Assembly (NCBI RefSeq): GCF_014640315.1
Contig: NZ_BMGS01000003.1
Span: 62,001-126,000, forward strand
Direction: 5' to 3'
Source: Hymenobacter glacieicola
GTDB taxonomy: Bacteria; Bacteroidota; Bacteroidia; Cytophagales; Hymenobacteraceae
DNA: 64,000 bases
This document shows positions 24,698 to 33,037 of this stretch, one piece after another (within the stretch, counting starts at the first letter, position 1; each line of letters opens with the position of its first letter). The notes below the pieces were generated by a model that was not told the DNA's origin, did no database searches, and saw nothing but the letters and a program-made list of their open reading frames with translations. The position numbers and the translations under genes were made by a program.

Positions 24698-24804
24698 AGA
24701 GTGCAGCGCGAGGTTTTGCTTCGCGAATCAGTGAACAGGCGGCCGGACAATTTCTTAACAGTGAGAAACTTGCCCGCTTACGGCCCGCGGCGAATTGAGG
24801 ACCG

Positions 24805-24812
24805 CAAAGGTA
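24805..24812 (-). promoter_or_regulatory. Putative -7 element of rimO
   Basis: TACCTTTG on the minus strand fits TAnnTTTG exactly, 107 bases before the rimO ATG. No TTTG is seen at 19-21 bases, so the call rests on one element. Confidence 0.35.
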
Positions 24813-24881
24813 CGCAGGAGCCAACGCCTTTTCCTACTGAGGAAGTTTCTTTGTGCGCTGAAGTCAGTCGCCATAAAAACA

Positions 24882-24974
24882 GTCATTCCGAGCGGAGCGA
24901 GGAAGCTGGCGTACGGACGTTGAGCTATTCTTGCAACGTCCGCACGCCAGCTTCCTCGCTCCGCTCGGAATGAC
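24882..24974. repeat. Intergenic inverted repeat, GTCATTCCGAGCGGAGC type
   Basis: Arms of about 41 bases pair nearly perfectly (GTCATTCCGAGCGGAGCGAG and its complement at the right end), with loop GAGCTATTCTT. It lies between ftsY and rimO, 19 bases after the ftsY stop, and may end the ftsY transcript. The ends GTCATTCC...GGAATGAC are also found in the element at 61663-61744. Confidence 0.85.
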
Positions 24975-24992
24975 AAGCTTAAATAGCCCTAT

Positions 24993-25970
24993 CTACTTCT
25001 TGAACAGTGAGTTCACGAACGTATGGCGGTCGAAAAGCTGCAGATCGGTCATCTTCTCGCCGACCCCGATGTAGCGCACCGGTACCTGCAGCTGGTCGGA
25101 GATGCCGATAACTACGCCGCCCTTGGCCGTGCCGTCGAGCTTGGTAATGGCCAGGGCCGATACTTCGGTGGCTTTGGTAAACTCCTTGGCTTGCAGAAAG
25201 GCATTCTGACCAGTGCTACCATCGAGCACCAGCAGGACTTCGTGGGGCGCATCCGGAATTACCTTCTGCATCACCCGCTTGATCTTGCTTAGCTCGTTCA
25301 TCAGGTTCACCTTGTTGTGCAGGCGGCCGGCCGTGTCGATAATCACTACATCGGCCTGCATTTCCACTCCTTTTTGCACCGCGTCGTAGGCTACGGAAGC
25401 CGGGTCGGTGTTCATGCCGTGCGAAATGACCGGCACGCCTACCCGCTGCCCCCAGATGATGAGCTGATCGACGGCGGCGGCCCGGAACGTATCGGCGGCA
25501 CCCAACACTACCTTCTTGCCGGCCGAATGGAAACGGTGGGCCAGCTTACCGATGGTAGTGGTTTTACCTACCCCGTTTACGCCCACCACCATAATCACGA
25601 AGGGCTGACCGGTATTGTCGGGCCGGTCGAGGATGGCGCGGGAGCCGGTGGCGCCGCTGTTGCGGTCCAGCAAATCGGCAATTTCCTCGCGTAGGATGCG
25701 GTCCAGCTCCGAGGTGCTCACGTACTTGTCGCGGGCCACTCGCTTCTCGATGCGGTCAATCACCTTGACGGTGGTATCAATCCCAACGTCGGCATGCACT
25801 AGCAGGGTTTCCAGGTCGTCGAGCACGGCCTCGTCCACGGTGCTTTTGCCCACCACGGCTTTGCTAAGCTGATCGAAGAAGCTGGTTTTGGTTTTCTGCA
25901 GCCCTTCATCGAGGGCCTGCTGCTGCTCCTTGCTTTCCTTGTCCTTCTTGAAAAAATCGAAAAGTCCCAT
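24993..25970 (-). CDS. ftsY: Signal recognition particle receptor FtsY
   Basis: GTPase at the membrane that receives ribosome-nascent chain complexes from SRP and hands them to SecYEG. The 325 residues are the NG core with only a short N-terminal piece (MGLFDFFKKDKESKEQQQAL) that can bind the membrane, and no long acidic A domain. G1 is GVNGVGKTT (130-138), followed by DTFRAAAVDQL, DTAGRLHNK (G3, near 216) and TKLDGTAKGG (G4 and insertion, near 282-291). It is the last gene of the cluster rpmG-DUF4295-ftsY; the gap to the DUF4295 gene is 188 bases and holds a hairpin, so partial termination is possible. Confidence 0.95.
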   Translation of the reverse strand: MGLFDFFKKDKESKEQQQALDEGLQKTKTSFFDQLSKAVVGKSTVDEAVLDDLETLLVHADVGIDTTVKVIDRIEKRVARDKYVSTSELDRILREEIADLLDRNSGATGSRAILDRPDNTGQPFVIMVVGVNGVGKTTTIGKLAHRFHSAGKKVVLGAADTFRAAAVDQLIIWGQRVGVPVISHGMNTDPASVAYDAVQKGVEMQADVVIIDTAGRLHNKVNLMNELSKIKRVMQKVIPDAPHEVLLVLDGSTGQNAFLQAKEFTKATEVSALAITKLDGTAKGGVVIGISDQLQVPVRYIGVGEKMTDLQLFDRHTFVNSLFKK

Positions 25971-25986
25971 GCGGTCAGGATGTAGG

Positions 25987-26089
25987 GCGAAGCTCCAGCT
26001 TCGCGCATCGTTGCTGAGGCTGAACAGCTTGTCTGGCTTCTAGGAACTCAGAATCAGCGGCTCAGCGGCACGAGGCTGGAGCTTCGTGC
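25987..26089. repeat. Inverted repeat, GCGAAGCTCCAGCTTCGCGC type
   Basis: The left end (25987-26006) and right end (26068-26090) are imperfect complements around GAAGCTCCAGCTTCG; each end is also nearly self-complementary, so two small hairpins or one large one could form. It lies between DUF4295 and ftsY. The element at 28403-28487 has a similar GCGCGAAGCTTCC arm. Confidence 0.65.
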
Positions 26090-26158
26090 TAGAACGCAAA
26101 AAAGTCCCACGGTGGCGGGACTTCTTCACTTCGGTTGGAATGCCACGAAGGCGCCGGA

Positions 26159-26320
26159 TTACTTAACGCCGGTGGCGATGTAGTCCTGCACTTTGTCAAC
26201 GGGCACCATTTCCTCTTTGAAGGTGTAAGCGCCGGTTTTCTCCGATTTCACAGCACGGATAACTTTAGCCCAGTCCTTGCCGCCGGCAGTTTTCAGGGTA
26301 GCTACTACTTTCTTAGCCAT
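26159..26320 (-). CDS. DUF4295 family small protein
   Basis: A 53-residue basic protein, MAKKVVATLKTAGGKDWAKV onward, ending IATGVK with stop at 26159-26161. The sequence and position identify it as DUF4295, a tiny Bacteroidota protein nearly always encoded directly after rpmG and before ftsY. It is thought to be ribosome-associated because of its place and its charge, but its role is not established. The stop codon is TAA and only eight bases separate the end of rpmG from its ATG, so it is surely in the same operon. It is too short to be found by length-filtered gene searches. Confidence 0.9.
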   Translation of the reverse strand: MAKKVVATLKTAGGKDWAKVIRAVKSEKTGAYTFKEEMVPVDKVQDYIATGVK

Positions 26321-26328
26321 TGCTCAGA

Positions 26329-26511
26329 TTACTTGATTTCCTTGTGAACGGTCATCTTCTTGAGCACGGAGTTGAACTTCTTCAGTTCAATGCGCTCAGG
26401 AGTGTTCTTGCGATTCTTGGTGGTGATGTAGCGCGAGGTGCCCGGCTGCCCCGAGTTCTTATGCTCAGTGCATTCAAGGATTACCTGCACCCGGTTGCCT
26501 TTCTTAGCCAT
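26329..26511 (-). CDS. rpmG: 50S ribosomal protein L33
   Basis: A 60-residue ribosomal protein of the large subunit, near the E site: [18 protein letters not shown] ... [19 protein letters not shown] ... VHKEIK. The zinc-binding cysteines of some L33 forms are reduced to one (ILECTEH), so this is the C-minus type. The ATG at 26509-26511 is chosen; an in-frame extension of 20 residues upstream would include the promoter. TTTG, 19 bases, TACCTTTG lies 31-61 bases upstream on the minus strand and should drive rpmG, DUF4295 and probably ftsY. Confidence 0.96.
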   Translation of the reverse strand: MAKKGNRVQVILECTEHKNSGQPGTSRYITTKNRKNTPERIELKKFNSVLKKMTVHKEIK

Positions 26512-26541
26512 CTCGACGGGGGTTTTTGGTATTAAGGACTG

Positions 26542-26572
26542 CAAAGGTACAACCCTTTTTGGAATTGCCAAA
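26542..26572 (-). promoter_or_regulatory. Promoter of rpmG-DUF4295-ftsY
   Basis: On the minus strand TTTG (26569-26572), exactly 19 bases, then TACCTTTG (26542-26549). This matches both halves and the spacing of the Bacteroidota sigma-ABfr consensus. It is the best promoter in the window with that at 28795-28825. Confidence 0.8.
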
Positions 26573-26625
26573 CAGTCAGTGACATTCCGCGCAAAACTGT
26601 GGGCGGAGCTTTAACTGGTTGGCCC

Positions 26626-28266
26626 CTACTTCAGCGTGGGTAGCGTGAAATCATCCAGGGCGCTGGGCTGGGCCATCAGGCTTTCTACCTCCGCCACGGT
26701 GCGTGGAGCTTCCCGCGAAAGGTTCTCGAAGCCAGTGCTGGTAATTAACACATCATCCTCGATGCGTACGCCAATGTTCCACCACTTTTTGTCGCAGGGG
26801 CTGCCTTCAGGAATGTAAATGCCTGGTTCTACGGTAATTACACTACCCGTACGCAACGGGCCGTAGGTACCGGCGTCGTGCACGTCGAGGCCTAGGTAGT
26901 GGCTGGTGCCGTGCGGGAAGTACCGGCGGGCCTCCTCCGGCTTCTGGATAACACCCAACCGAAGCAGGCCTGCCGTTACTACCTGCTGGGCGGCTTTGTT
27001 GGGGGCCTGAAACTCGTTGCCGGGTTTGCAGGCGGCAAAGCCGGCTTCCTGAGCGGCCAGTACCAGCTCGTAAATCTGGCGCTGGGCCGGGCTGAATTTG
27101 CCGGAGGGCGGAATGGTGCGCGTGACATCGGCAGTGTAGCCGTGGTATTCGGCTCCGCAATCCATCAGCAGCAGGTCGTTTTTTACTTGGGGCTTGTCGT
27201 TTTCGGTGTAGTGCAGGATGCAGGCATTTTCACCGGCTCCCACGATGCTGGGGTAGCCCTCGAACTCGGCCCCGTACTTTTTATAAACGTATTCGTGCAG
27301 GCCCTGCAACTCCATTTCGCCCATGTCGGGGCGGGTCGCCTTCATGACCTCTTGCTGGCCCACGGCGCTGATGCGCACGGCCCGCCGGAGCAGGGCAATT
27401 TCCTCCGGCGTCTTCACTTCCCGTAACTGGGCCAGGGCCGCATCTAGCCCTTGGGAATCGTAGCGGCTGGCGGGCCGGTTGGCCACGGCTTTTTGCCGCT
27501 CAGCGTCGGTTTTGGCGCTGAGGTAGCCTTGCACGTAGGCATCCTGGGTTAGGGCCGGCTGCGTTTGCGCCAGGTTCTGTAGGTAGGGCACCAGCCGCGC
27601 CGACCCCGTCAGGCCCCGCTGCTGAATCAGCTGGTGGGCCTCCGCTACGGTGGGGTTTACGTCGACGGGTAGGGCGGCCTGCTGCCGAAACGTTGTGAGC
27701 AAATCATACAGGTCGGCGGGGTCCCGGCGGTCGTCGCGGACATCGGTAGCCAAGGGTGAGTAGGTAATCTGAGCGAAGCCAGCCCACCCAATACCGGCGG
27801 TAGCAAACTCTTTGTTATCGGCGACGAACTGCACCTGTAGCTGCTGCTTGGCTCCCTCCGCGCCTAGCCGGCGGCCGGTCCACTGCTCGGCCTGGGGGTC
27901 ACGGGGCTGTACGAACAGGGCTTCCGTAACGCCCGCTTGCCCTTTGATGGTCTGCGGCTCTTTGAACAGCACCAGCACGGCATCCGGCTCGGTGTAGCCG
28001 GTGAGGTAGTAAAAGTCGGGGCTCTGGTGGTAGGTGAAATCGACGTCGTTGGCGCGGTTGCGCACCGGGGCGGCAAACAGCACTGCTACCGAGCCCGCCG
28101 GCAAGGCCTGGCGCAGTAATTCCCGCCGCTGCTTGTGAAAAGAGGGCGCCAGAAAATCGGCGGGGCGGCCAGGGCCAGCGGCGCGCTGGGCCTGCGCTGC
28201 GGGAGCCGCCAGCAGGCCGGCGAGCAAAAGAAGGTGAGCGGGCTTGGGCAACAGCGAGGTAGGCAT
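26626..28266 (-). CDS. Exported aminopeptidase P family protein (Xaa-Pro aminopeptidase, M24B)
   Basis: Metallopeptidase that removes N-terminal residues before proline. The 546-residue protein starts with a signal peptide (about 1-24, LLLLAGLLAAPAAQA) and is therefore periplasmic or secreted. The N-terminal creatinase-like domain contains DFTYHQSPDFYYLTGYTEP near 75-93, and the M24 domain has the five metal ligands in order: LLLMDCGAEYHGYTADVTRT (two Asp), GTSHYLGLDVHD (His), TVEPGIYIPEG (Glu) and GVRIEDDVLIT (Glu). The ATG at 28264-28266 begins the signal peptide. It sits between rpmB and rpmG, which are adjacent in most Bacteroidota, and so interrupts that cluster. Confidence 0.92.
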   Translation of the reverse strand: MPTSLLPKPAHLLLLAGLLAAPAAQAQRAAGPGRPADFLAPSFHKQRRELLRQALPAGSVAVLFAAPVRNRANDVDFTYHQSPDFYYLTGYTEPDAVLVLFKEPQTIKGQAGVTEALFVQPRDPQAEQWTGRRLGAEGAKQQLQVQFVADNKEFATAGIGWAGFAQITYSPLATDVRDDRRDPADLYDLLTTFRQQAALPVDVNPTVAEAHQLIQQRGLTGSARLVPYLQNLAQTQPALTQDAYVQGYLSAKTDAERQKAVANRPASRYDSQGLDAALAQLREVKTPEEIALLRRAVRISAVGQQEVMKATRPDMGEMELQGLHEYVYKKYGAEFEGYPSIVGAGENACILHYTENDKPQVKNDLLLMDCGAEYHGYTADVTRTIPPSGKFSPAQRQIYELVLAAQEAGFAACKPGNEFQAPNKAAQQVVTAGLLRLGVIQKPEEARRYFPHGTSHYLGLDVHDAGTYGPLRTGSVITVEPGIYIPEGSPCDKKWWNIGVRIEDDVLITSTGFENLSREAPRTVAEVESLMAQPSALDDFTLPTLK

Positions 28267-28402
28267 AGCGAGGAAGCGAGGAGTTCGGCCCCCGGGGCTA
28301 CCTACGAAAGGCAGGATGCGGACCAGATGAACCGCAACTTCCGAAAAAAGCAGCACCTACGCCAGCCCAACCTATGGTGCCTGCTACCTGACCCCATACA
28401 AC

Positions 28403-28487
28403 AGCGCGAAGCTTCCGCTACCCGCAGAACCGAGAATCTCCGGAAATGGAAAGTCTCGAAATCTGTGCGTGGCGGAAGCTTCGCGCT
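28403..28487. repeat. Inverted repeat, AGCGCGAAGCTTCCGC arms
   Basis: Perfect 16-base arms (28403-28418 and 28472-28487) with a 53-base loop, in the 246-base gap between rpmB and the aminopeptidase gene. It could end rpmB transcription or be the edge of the segment that carries the aminopeptidase gene. Confidence 0.7.
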
Positions 28488-28512
28488 GAAGACGTACTGG
28501 TTTCCGAAGAAA

Positions 28513-28752
28513 CTAGTAAACGATGAAGCCTTGCTCCTTGGCCTTCTTCAGGACCGACATGATGCCGTTCTTGTTGATGGTGCGGATGGTGCTGGCGGCA
28601 ACTTTAAGCGTAACCCAGGCGTCTTGCTCGGGGATGTAGAAACGCTTCTTCTGCAGGTTCGGGTAGAACTTGCGCTTGGTCTTGTTGTTGGCGTGCGAAA
28701 CGTTGTTGCCTACGCGGGTACGCTTGCCGGTCAGATCACAAACTCGGGCCAT
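28513..28752 (-). CDS. rpmB: 50S ribosomal protein L28
   Basis: A 79-residue large-subunit protein: [20 protein letters not shown], then [18 protein letters not shown] and [18 protein letters not shown], all canonical for bacterial L28. The first Cys (Cys5) lacks the other members of the CXXC pair, so this is the zinc-free type. It has its own promoter (28795-28825) and is separated from rpmG by the 1.6-kb aminopeptidase gene, unlike the usual Bacteroidota order rpmB-rpmG-DUF4295-ftsY. Confidence 0.96.
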   Translation of the reverse strand: MARVCDLTGKRTRVGNNVSHANNKTKRKFYPNLQKKRFYIPEQDAWVTLKVAASTIRTINKNGIMSVLKKAKEQGFIVY

Positions 28753-28794
28753 GATATCAGGAGCTTAGAGGTTTCAATGCTAGAAAAAGGGACG

Positions 28795-28825
28795 CAAATA
28801 TCCGAAGTATTTTGACAGAAGCAAA
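28795..28825 (-). promoter_or_regulatory. Promoter of rpmB
   Basis: Minus-strand TTTG (28822-28825), exactly 19 bases, then GATATTTG (28795-28802), seven of eight matches to TAnnTTTG. The rpmB ATG is 42 bases downstream of the -7 element. Confidence 0.7.
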
Positions 28826-28848
28826 CCCACGGGCTGAAAAATAGCGGG

Positions 28849-29097
28849 TTAGCCCGTTTTCGGGCCCGGACGGGGCTTCTTTTTGTCGCGCCCGAACTGC
28901 CAGGGGCAGTGTCGGCAGCCGTTGCCGCAGCACGTGCCCCGCCGCAAATGGTATTGTTCCGTGAATACCATATACCCTTCCGGGGTCAGGTAATAGTCGC
29001 CGGGCTGAAGGGGTTGGGGAACGGAACGGGCCACGAAACTACAAGGGATGGAGCCGCAAGATACGCAAGCCCGGCCGGAGCTGCACCCTGAAAACAT
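28849..29097 (-). CDS. DUF5522 family small Cys-rich protein
   Basis: An 82-residue protein whose C-terminal half has GDYYLTPEGYMVFTEQYHLR followed by the cysteine cluster CCGNGCRHCPW, the hallmark of the DUF5522 family, which probably binds a metal or an iron-sulfur cluster. A tail of Lys/Arg/Pro residues follows. The N-terminal 30 residues before the domain (MFSGCSSGRACVSCGS) are also Cys-rich but may not be part of the true product; a later start near residue 20 is possible. No partner gene is obvious. It is divergent from the exported protein at 29164 and starts 66 bases from it. Function unknown. Confidence 0.75.
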   Translation of the reverse strand: MFSGCSSGRACVSCGSIPCSFVARSVPQPLQPGDYYLTPEGYMVFTEQYHLRRGTCCGNGCRHCPWQFGRDKKKPRPGPKTG

Positions 29098-29163
29098 GTT
29101 GCTACCCTCGGCAGTATATAGCGTACTCCGCGCTTGGGCTTACGGCGCTGGTCGTTTTGCCTC

Positions 29164-29634
29164 ATGCGCCCTCTGCTACCCTTGCTCCTGGCTTTGCTGC
29201 TAACTGGTGCGGTGCACGCCCAACACCCCGGCGCAGGCGGTATTCCGCTGCTGGTAGAGCAACTGGCCCAGGCCCCGGAAACCTTGCCGGAACTCCCCCT
29301 GAAAGAAGCCCGCCGCACCCTACCCCAGGCCCGGCAGCGCTACCAACGCGGCTTGCCCACGGGCGCCAGCTTCTACCTGACAGCACGGATACTGAATGAA
29401 GCAGCCACCCCCGAAACCGTGGTGCTACTCGTTGACCAGTGGCAGGGCAGCCGCATCAGCGGCCGGATTCTGCGGCTGGACGGGAGCGGCCGCGCTACCC
29501 CCGGCTCCGCCGTTGAGTTCGAGGAAACGGCGGTGCTGGACTGGGTGCTGCTGCGGCCTAACGGGGCAGAGGAAGGCAACTACCTCGGCAAGTTCCTGGA
29601 CCTGGAGGACCGGCTGGCTACCCTGCACGACTAA
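29164..29634 (+). CDS. Exported DUF2314-like protein
   Basis: A 156-residue exported protein with signal peptide MRPLLPLLLALLLTGAVHAQ. The mature region contains GASFYLTARILNE near 71-83, VVLLVDQWQGSRISGRIL near 89-106 and VEFEETAVLDWVLLRPNG near 122-139. The pattern of an aromatic-ended strand, W-x-G-x-x-I-x-G, then E-x-x-x-x-D-W, resembles the DUF2314 (YegJ-like) domain; the match is from memory and only moderate. Its function is unknown. A start ten codons earlier is open but would spoil the signal peptide. It runs alone, convergent with the LEA-type gene. Confidence 0.55.
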   Translation: MRPLLPLLLALLLTGAVHAQHPGAGGIPLLVEQLAQAPETLPELPLKEARRTLPQARQRYQRGLPTGASFYLTARILNEAATPETVVLLVDQWQGSRISGRILRLDGSGRATPGSAVEFEETAVLDWVLLRPNGAEEGNYLGKFLDLEDRLATLHD

Positions 29635-29659
29635 GCGGCTTGGCTCGCCGGCCGCCGGT

Positions 29660-30562
29660 TTACTCGCCTTTCTTGGGAATATTCTTTAGGTCCTGCAAGG
29701 TGCCGCTGCTGTTAAAGCGCAGGGTCATGTCTTTGGGGTTGTGCTGGCCGGCCGCAACTATGGCGGCGCCCGTCAGCTTATAGTTAGTTTTCTTGGCTTT
29801 GAAGAGCGTTTTGAAGGCGACTTTGGGCAGTCCTTTGGGTTCAAACTTGACGCGGATGGGCATGAGCTCCGTGCCGCGCTTCCGAAACGAGACGTCCTTT
29901 TCCTCGACGCCTTGCACCTGCATATCGTCGCTGACGCGGAAATCGTAGCTCACGCGCCGCACCGTGACGGGGAAGGGGTTGTAGTTAGTCACCTTGAGCG
30001 TAACGACGGCTTCCCCGTTCTTGAGCCCCAAGTCTTTCACATCCACATCGGCCACTTCTATCTTGGGCAGCTTCGGCAGGTACACCCGTTTGGTGATGTT
30101 CACCGGAATCTTCTGGGGGCCCGCCACGGGTAGGCGGGTATAGAGGCTCATGGTCATTTGCACGTCGACGCAATCCTGCTGGCTGTTTTTGAGCGTGTTC
30201 TTGACGTTGCTTAAATCCACGGACATGGGCAGCTGCAGGTGGCTTACGGTGTTGGCCTGCATTACCGTAGGTTTGTCTTTGGTGCCTTCCGCCAGCAGCT
30301 TGCCCTCCACGCGGGTCTGGTAGCTCAGGCTGTCGATTTGCAGCGTCACGGGCATGTGGTTGCGCAAATCCGTCTTCATCTGGGCCTGTAGGCGGTCGGC
30401 CGTGATGTTGTTGATGGCCAGGGAAGTATTTTCCAGGGTTGGCAACAGTTCCTTGCCCTTATTGGTTGAAAAGTAGGCCCAGCCGCTACCCAACGCCAGG
30501 AGCGCGAGCAAGACCAACGTAAACGTCCACGCGGGGTGACGGCGCACAAAACCAACTGCCAT
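29660..30562 (-). CDS. LEA type 2 family protein (LEA14/WHy-like, two domains)
   Basis: A 300-residue protein with one N-terminal membrane helix (about 12-31) and a periplasmic part with two related beta domains, about 43-160 and 170-290. The second contains VEVADVDVKDLGLKNGEAVV-like strands and KVTNYNPFPVTVRRVSYDF, the characteristic NxNPxxVxxxxxxY pattern of the water-stress WHy/LEA14 fold; the first has NHMPVTLQIDSLSYQ in the same place. Bacterial members are envelope proteins of unclear function, possibly protective under drying. The gene is monocistronic and divergent from rocD. Confidence 0.8.
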   Translation of the reverse strand: MAVGFVRRHPAWTFTLVLLALLALGSGWAYFSTNKGKELLPTLENTSLAINNITADRLQAQMKTDLRNHMPVTLQIDSLSYQTRVEGKLLAEGTKDKPTVMQANTVSHLQLPMSVDLSNVKNTLKNSQQDCVDVQMTMSLYTRLPVAGPQKIPVNITKRVYLPKLPKIEVADVDVKDLGLKNGEAVVTLKVTNYNPFPVTVRRVSYDFRVSDDMQVQGVEEKDVSFRKRGTELMPIRVKFEPKGLPKVAFKTLFKAKKTNYKLTGAAIVAAGQHNPKDMTLRFNSSGTLQDLKNIPKKGE

Positions 30563-30728
30563 AGCATCAGGAGCTGCTCTGGAGAGTGAACCGGAATACC
30601 ACCGAATAGTATATACGGCTGAGCTTCAGGTATTTACAAAGCAACACTTTTCTCTTACTCCCCGGAGTAGGCAAATGGTTATAGCCGAGTTTGCGTTGGT
30701 GCCTCCTTACCAGGCAAGCCTTTTTCCG

Positions 30729-30736
30729 TAGTTTTG
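30729..30736 (+). promoter_or_regulatory. Putative -7 element of rocD
   Basis: TAGTTTTG matches TAnnTTTG and lies 39 bases before the rocD ATG. No TTTG is found at the right distance upstream. Confidence 0.4.
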
Positions 30737-30775
30737 AGCTAGTTGAGTCCGCTGTTAACCCAAACCACCCTTGTT

Positions 30776-32044
30776 ATGCAGTCTGCCCCCACCCACCCCA
30801 CTTCCGACGTGCTAACCCCAACCAGTCGCAGCCAGGAGCTTATGGCGCTGGAGGACCAGTACGGGGCTCACAACTACCATCCGCTGCCCGTGGTGCTGGC
30901 CCGGGGCGAGGGCGTGCACCTCTGGGATGTGGAAGGCAAACACTACTACGACTTTCTGTCGGCTTACTCGGCCGTAAACCAGGGCCACTGCCACCCACGC
31001 ATTATTGGGGCCCTTACCGAGCAGGCCCAGAAGCTCACGCTTACCTCGCGCGCCTTTTTCAACGACCAGCTGGGCCTGGCCGAAAAGCAGCTCTGCGAAC
31101 TGTTCAACTACGACAAAGCTTTGCTGATGAACTCCGGGGCCGAGGCCGTGGAAACCGCCCTGAAGCTAGCCCGCAAGTGGGGCTACCAGGAGAAAGGCAT
31201 TGCCCCCAATCAGGCCCGGATTCTGGTGGCCGAGCACAACTTCCACGGCCGCACCACCGGCATTATTTCCTTTAGCACCGACCCGGACTCTACGGGTGGC
31301 TTCGGACCGTACACGCCCGGCTACCAGGTAGTGCCTTACGACGATTTGGCCGCCCTGGAAGAAGCCGTGAAAGACCCGCACGTGTGCGCTTTCCTGGTGG
31401 AGCCCATTCAGGGTGAAGCCGGGGTAATGGTGCCTTCGGAGGGCTATTTGGCCCAGGCCGCGGCCATTTGCAAGGCCCACAAAGTGCTCTTCATTGCCGA
31501 TGAAATCCAGACCGGGCTGGGCCGCACCGGCGAGCTGCTGGCCGTGTGCTACGAGGGCGTACACGCCGACATTCTGATTCTGGGCAAGGCCCTGAGCGGG
31601 GGCGTGCTGCCAGTGTCGGCGGTGCTGGCCCGCAACGAAATTATGCTTACCATTCAGCCTGGGCAGCACGGCTCCACGTTCGGGGGCAACCCGTTGGCTT
31701 CGGTGGTGTTGCGGGCCGCGCTGGATGTGCTGCTGGAGGAAAAGCTCACCGAAAATGCCCGCGTACTGGGCGAGGTATTCCGGGAACGGATGCGCCGGGT
31801 GCAGCAGCAGCGCCCCGAGGTAGTAGAGCTCGTGCGCGGCAAGGGCCTGCTCAACGCCGTGGTTATCAAGCCCCACCCCGATGGCCGCACGGCCTGGGAC
31901 GTGTGCGTAACCCTGATGGAGCGCGGCGTACTGGCCAAGCCCACCCACGGCGACATTATTCGCTTTGCCCCGCCCCTGGTTATTACCGAAGAGCAGCTCC
32001 ACGAGGTCTGCGACATTATTGAGCAGGTAATTCAGGAGTTCTAG
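30776..32044 (+). CDS. rocD: Ornithine aminotransferase
   Basis: PLP enzyme that converts ornithine and 2-oxoglutarate to glutamate semialdehyde and glutamate, linking arginine breakdown to proline. The 422 residues include [20 protein letters not shown] near 29-48, [20 protein letters not shown] near 118-137, [13 protein letters not shown] near 216-228, [13 protein letters not shown] and the PLP lysine in [14 protein letters not shown] (Lys near 271). TFGGNPLAS is also present. These are specific to ornithine among class III aminotransferases. The ATG at 30776 is preferred; an in-frame ATG 11 codons earlier overlaps the promoter. Terminated by a hairpin at 32129. Confidence 0.95.
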   Translation: MQSAPTHPTSDVLTPTSRSQELMALEDQYGAHNYHPLPVVLARGEGVHLWDVEGKHYYDFLSAYSAVNQGHCHPRIIGALTEQAQKLTLTSRAFFNDQLGLAEKQLCELFNYDKALLMNSGAEAVETALKLARKWGYQEKGIAPNQARILVAEHNFHGRTTGIISFSTDPDSTGGFGPYTPGYQVVPYDDLAALEEAVKDPHVCAFLVEPIQGEAGVMVPSEGYLAQAAAICKAHKVLFIADEIQTGLGRTGELLAVCYEGVHADILILGKALSGGVLPVSAVLARNEIMLTIQPGQHGSTFGGNPLASVVLRAALDVLLEEKLTENARVLGEVFRERMRRVQQQRPEVVELVRGKGLLNAVVIKPHPDGRTAWDVCVTLMERGVLAKPTHGDIIRFAPPLVITEEQLHEVCDIIEQVIQEF

Positions 32045-32128
32045 GCTGCGTGAAAACGGGCCTACCTTCTTCGCCTGCCCGCAGGGTTTGCTTACCGAGC
32101 AAGACATTTCGCTGAAGTACCCTCTTGC

Positions 32129-32158
32129 AAGCGGGGCCTCTAGGTAGGGGCCCCGCTT
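32129..32158. terminator. Hairpin terminator after rocD
   Basis: A 10-base stem AAGCGGGGCC/GGCCCCGCTT with a 10-base loop, ending in a short T run, 85 bases after rocD. The rest of the gap to 32331 shows nothing I can name. Confidence 0.75.
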
Positions 32159-32331
32159 TGGCGTAGTACACGACCTGATTGTCGTACGGTTTATCCGGTT
32201 ACTCCGCACAAAAACGGAGCAGCCCCGCCGGGAAACACTGAATTTAAGCCCGTTGGCCGGCGCGGCCCCAACACGGATTTGGCTGCGGGAGTATGTTGGA
32301 GCATTCTTCACAAACTCTATGACTAGCATCT

Positions 32332-32901
32332 ATGCTACAGTCAGTTATGTATTCAAACTGGTGGGTAATGGCCCTGCGCGGACTGGCAGCTGTGCTATTC
32401 GGGTTGCTCACCTTTATAATGCCCGGCCTGACCTTACTGGTGCTGATAACCTTGTTTGGGGCCTATTGCCTGGTAAATGGCGTGCTGACCCTACTCACGG
32501 CCTTTCGCGGGGGGCGCAACCAACCGCGGTGGTGGGCCCTGGTGATGGAAGGAGCCGTCAGTCTGGTAGCCGGCGCCTTGACCCTAGCCTGGCCCGATCT
32601 TACCTCCCTGGTGCTTCTGTACGTGGTAGCCATCTGGGCCCTGGTTACCGGGCTGCTCCAGATTGGCTCGGCCATTCGGCTGCGCAAGCAAATAACCGGG
32701 GAGTGGGTGCTAATGGCCGGGGGCCTGCTTTCGGTACTGTTCGGGCTGATACTCATGATGAGGCCGATTACGGGCGCCCTGGTTATTGCCTGGTGGGTTG
32801 GGGCTTACGCGTTTGCCTTCGGGATTCTATTGGCAATACTGGCCTTCCGGCTGCGGCGGCGAGCCAGCCACCAGAGGGCTGCGGCAGCTTCGGCCAGCTA
32901 A
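32332..32901 (+). CDS. HdeD family membrane protein (DUF308)
   Basis: A 189-residue membrane protein with six helices in three DUF308 repeats, starting NWWVMALRGLAAVLFGLLTF (about 8-27) and followed by GAYCLVNGVLTLLTAFRGG, EGAVSLVAGALTLAWPDLT, IWALVTGLLQIGSAIRLRK and VLFGLILMMRPITGALV. HdeD proteins of enteric bacteria take part in acid resistance, but the family is widespread and its mechanism is unknown. Alternating short glycine-rich turns mark each repeat. It begins a run of small genes on the plus strand and ends in a Ala/Ser tail. Confidence 0.85.
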   Translation: MLQSVMYSNWWVMALRGLAAVLFGLLTFIMPGLTLLVLITLFGAYCLVNGVLTLLTAFRGGRNQPRWWALVMEGAVSLVAGALTLAWPDLTSLVLLYVVAIWALVTGLLQIGSAIRLRKQITGEWVLMAGGLLSVLFGLILMMRPITGALVIAWWVGAYAFAFGILLAILAFRLRRRASHQRAAAASAS

Positions 32902-33000
32902 TTGGCGGACCCGCTGCCACGCCCACCGACAAAACCGCGCTTCTGGCGGGGCCCGGCAGCCGGTTAGCCGAAGAAGCCAGCAGGGCGGTAGCTGAGGTAG

Positions 33001-33008
33001 TAGTTTTG
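33001..33008 (+). promoter_or_regulatory. Putative -7 element of the first small lipoprotein
   Basis: TAGTTTTG fits TAnnTTTG; the ATG follows 29 bases later. Only the -7 half is recognisable. Confidence 0.35.
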
Positions 33009-33037
33009 ACTCATTACTACTTCAACCTCTACTCGTT

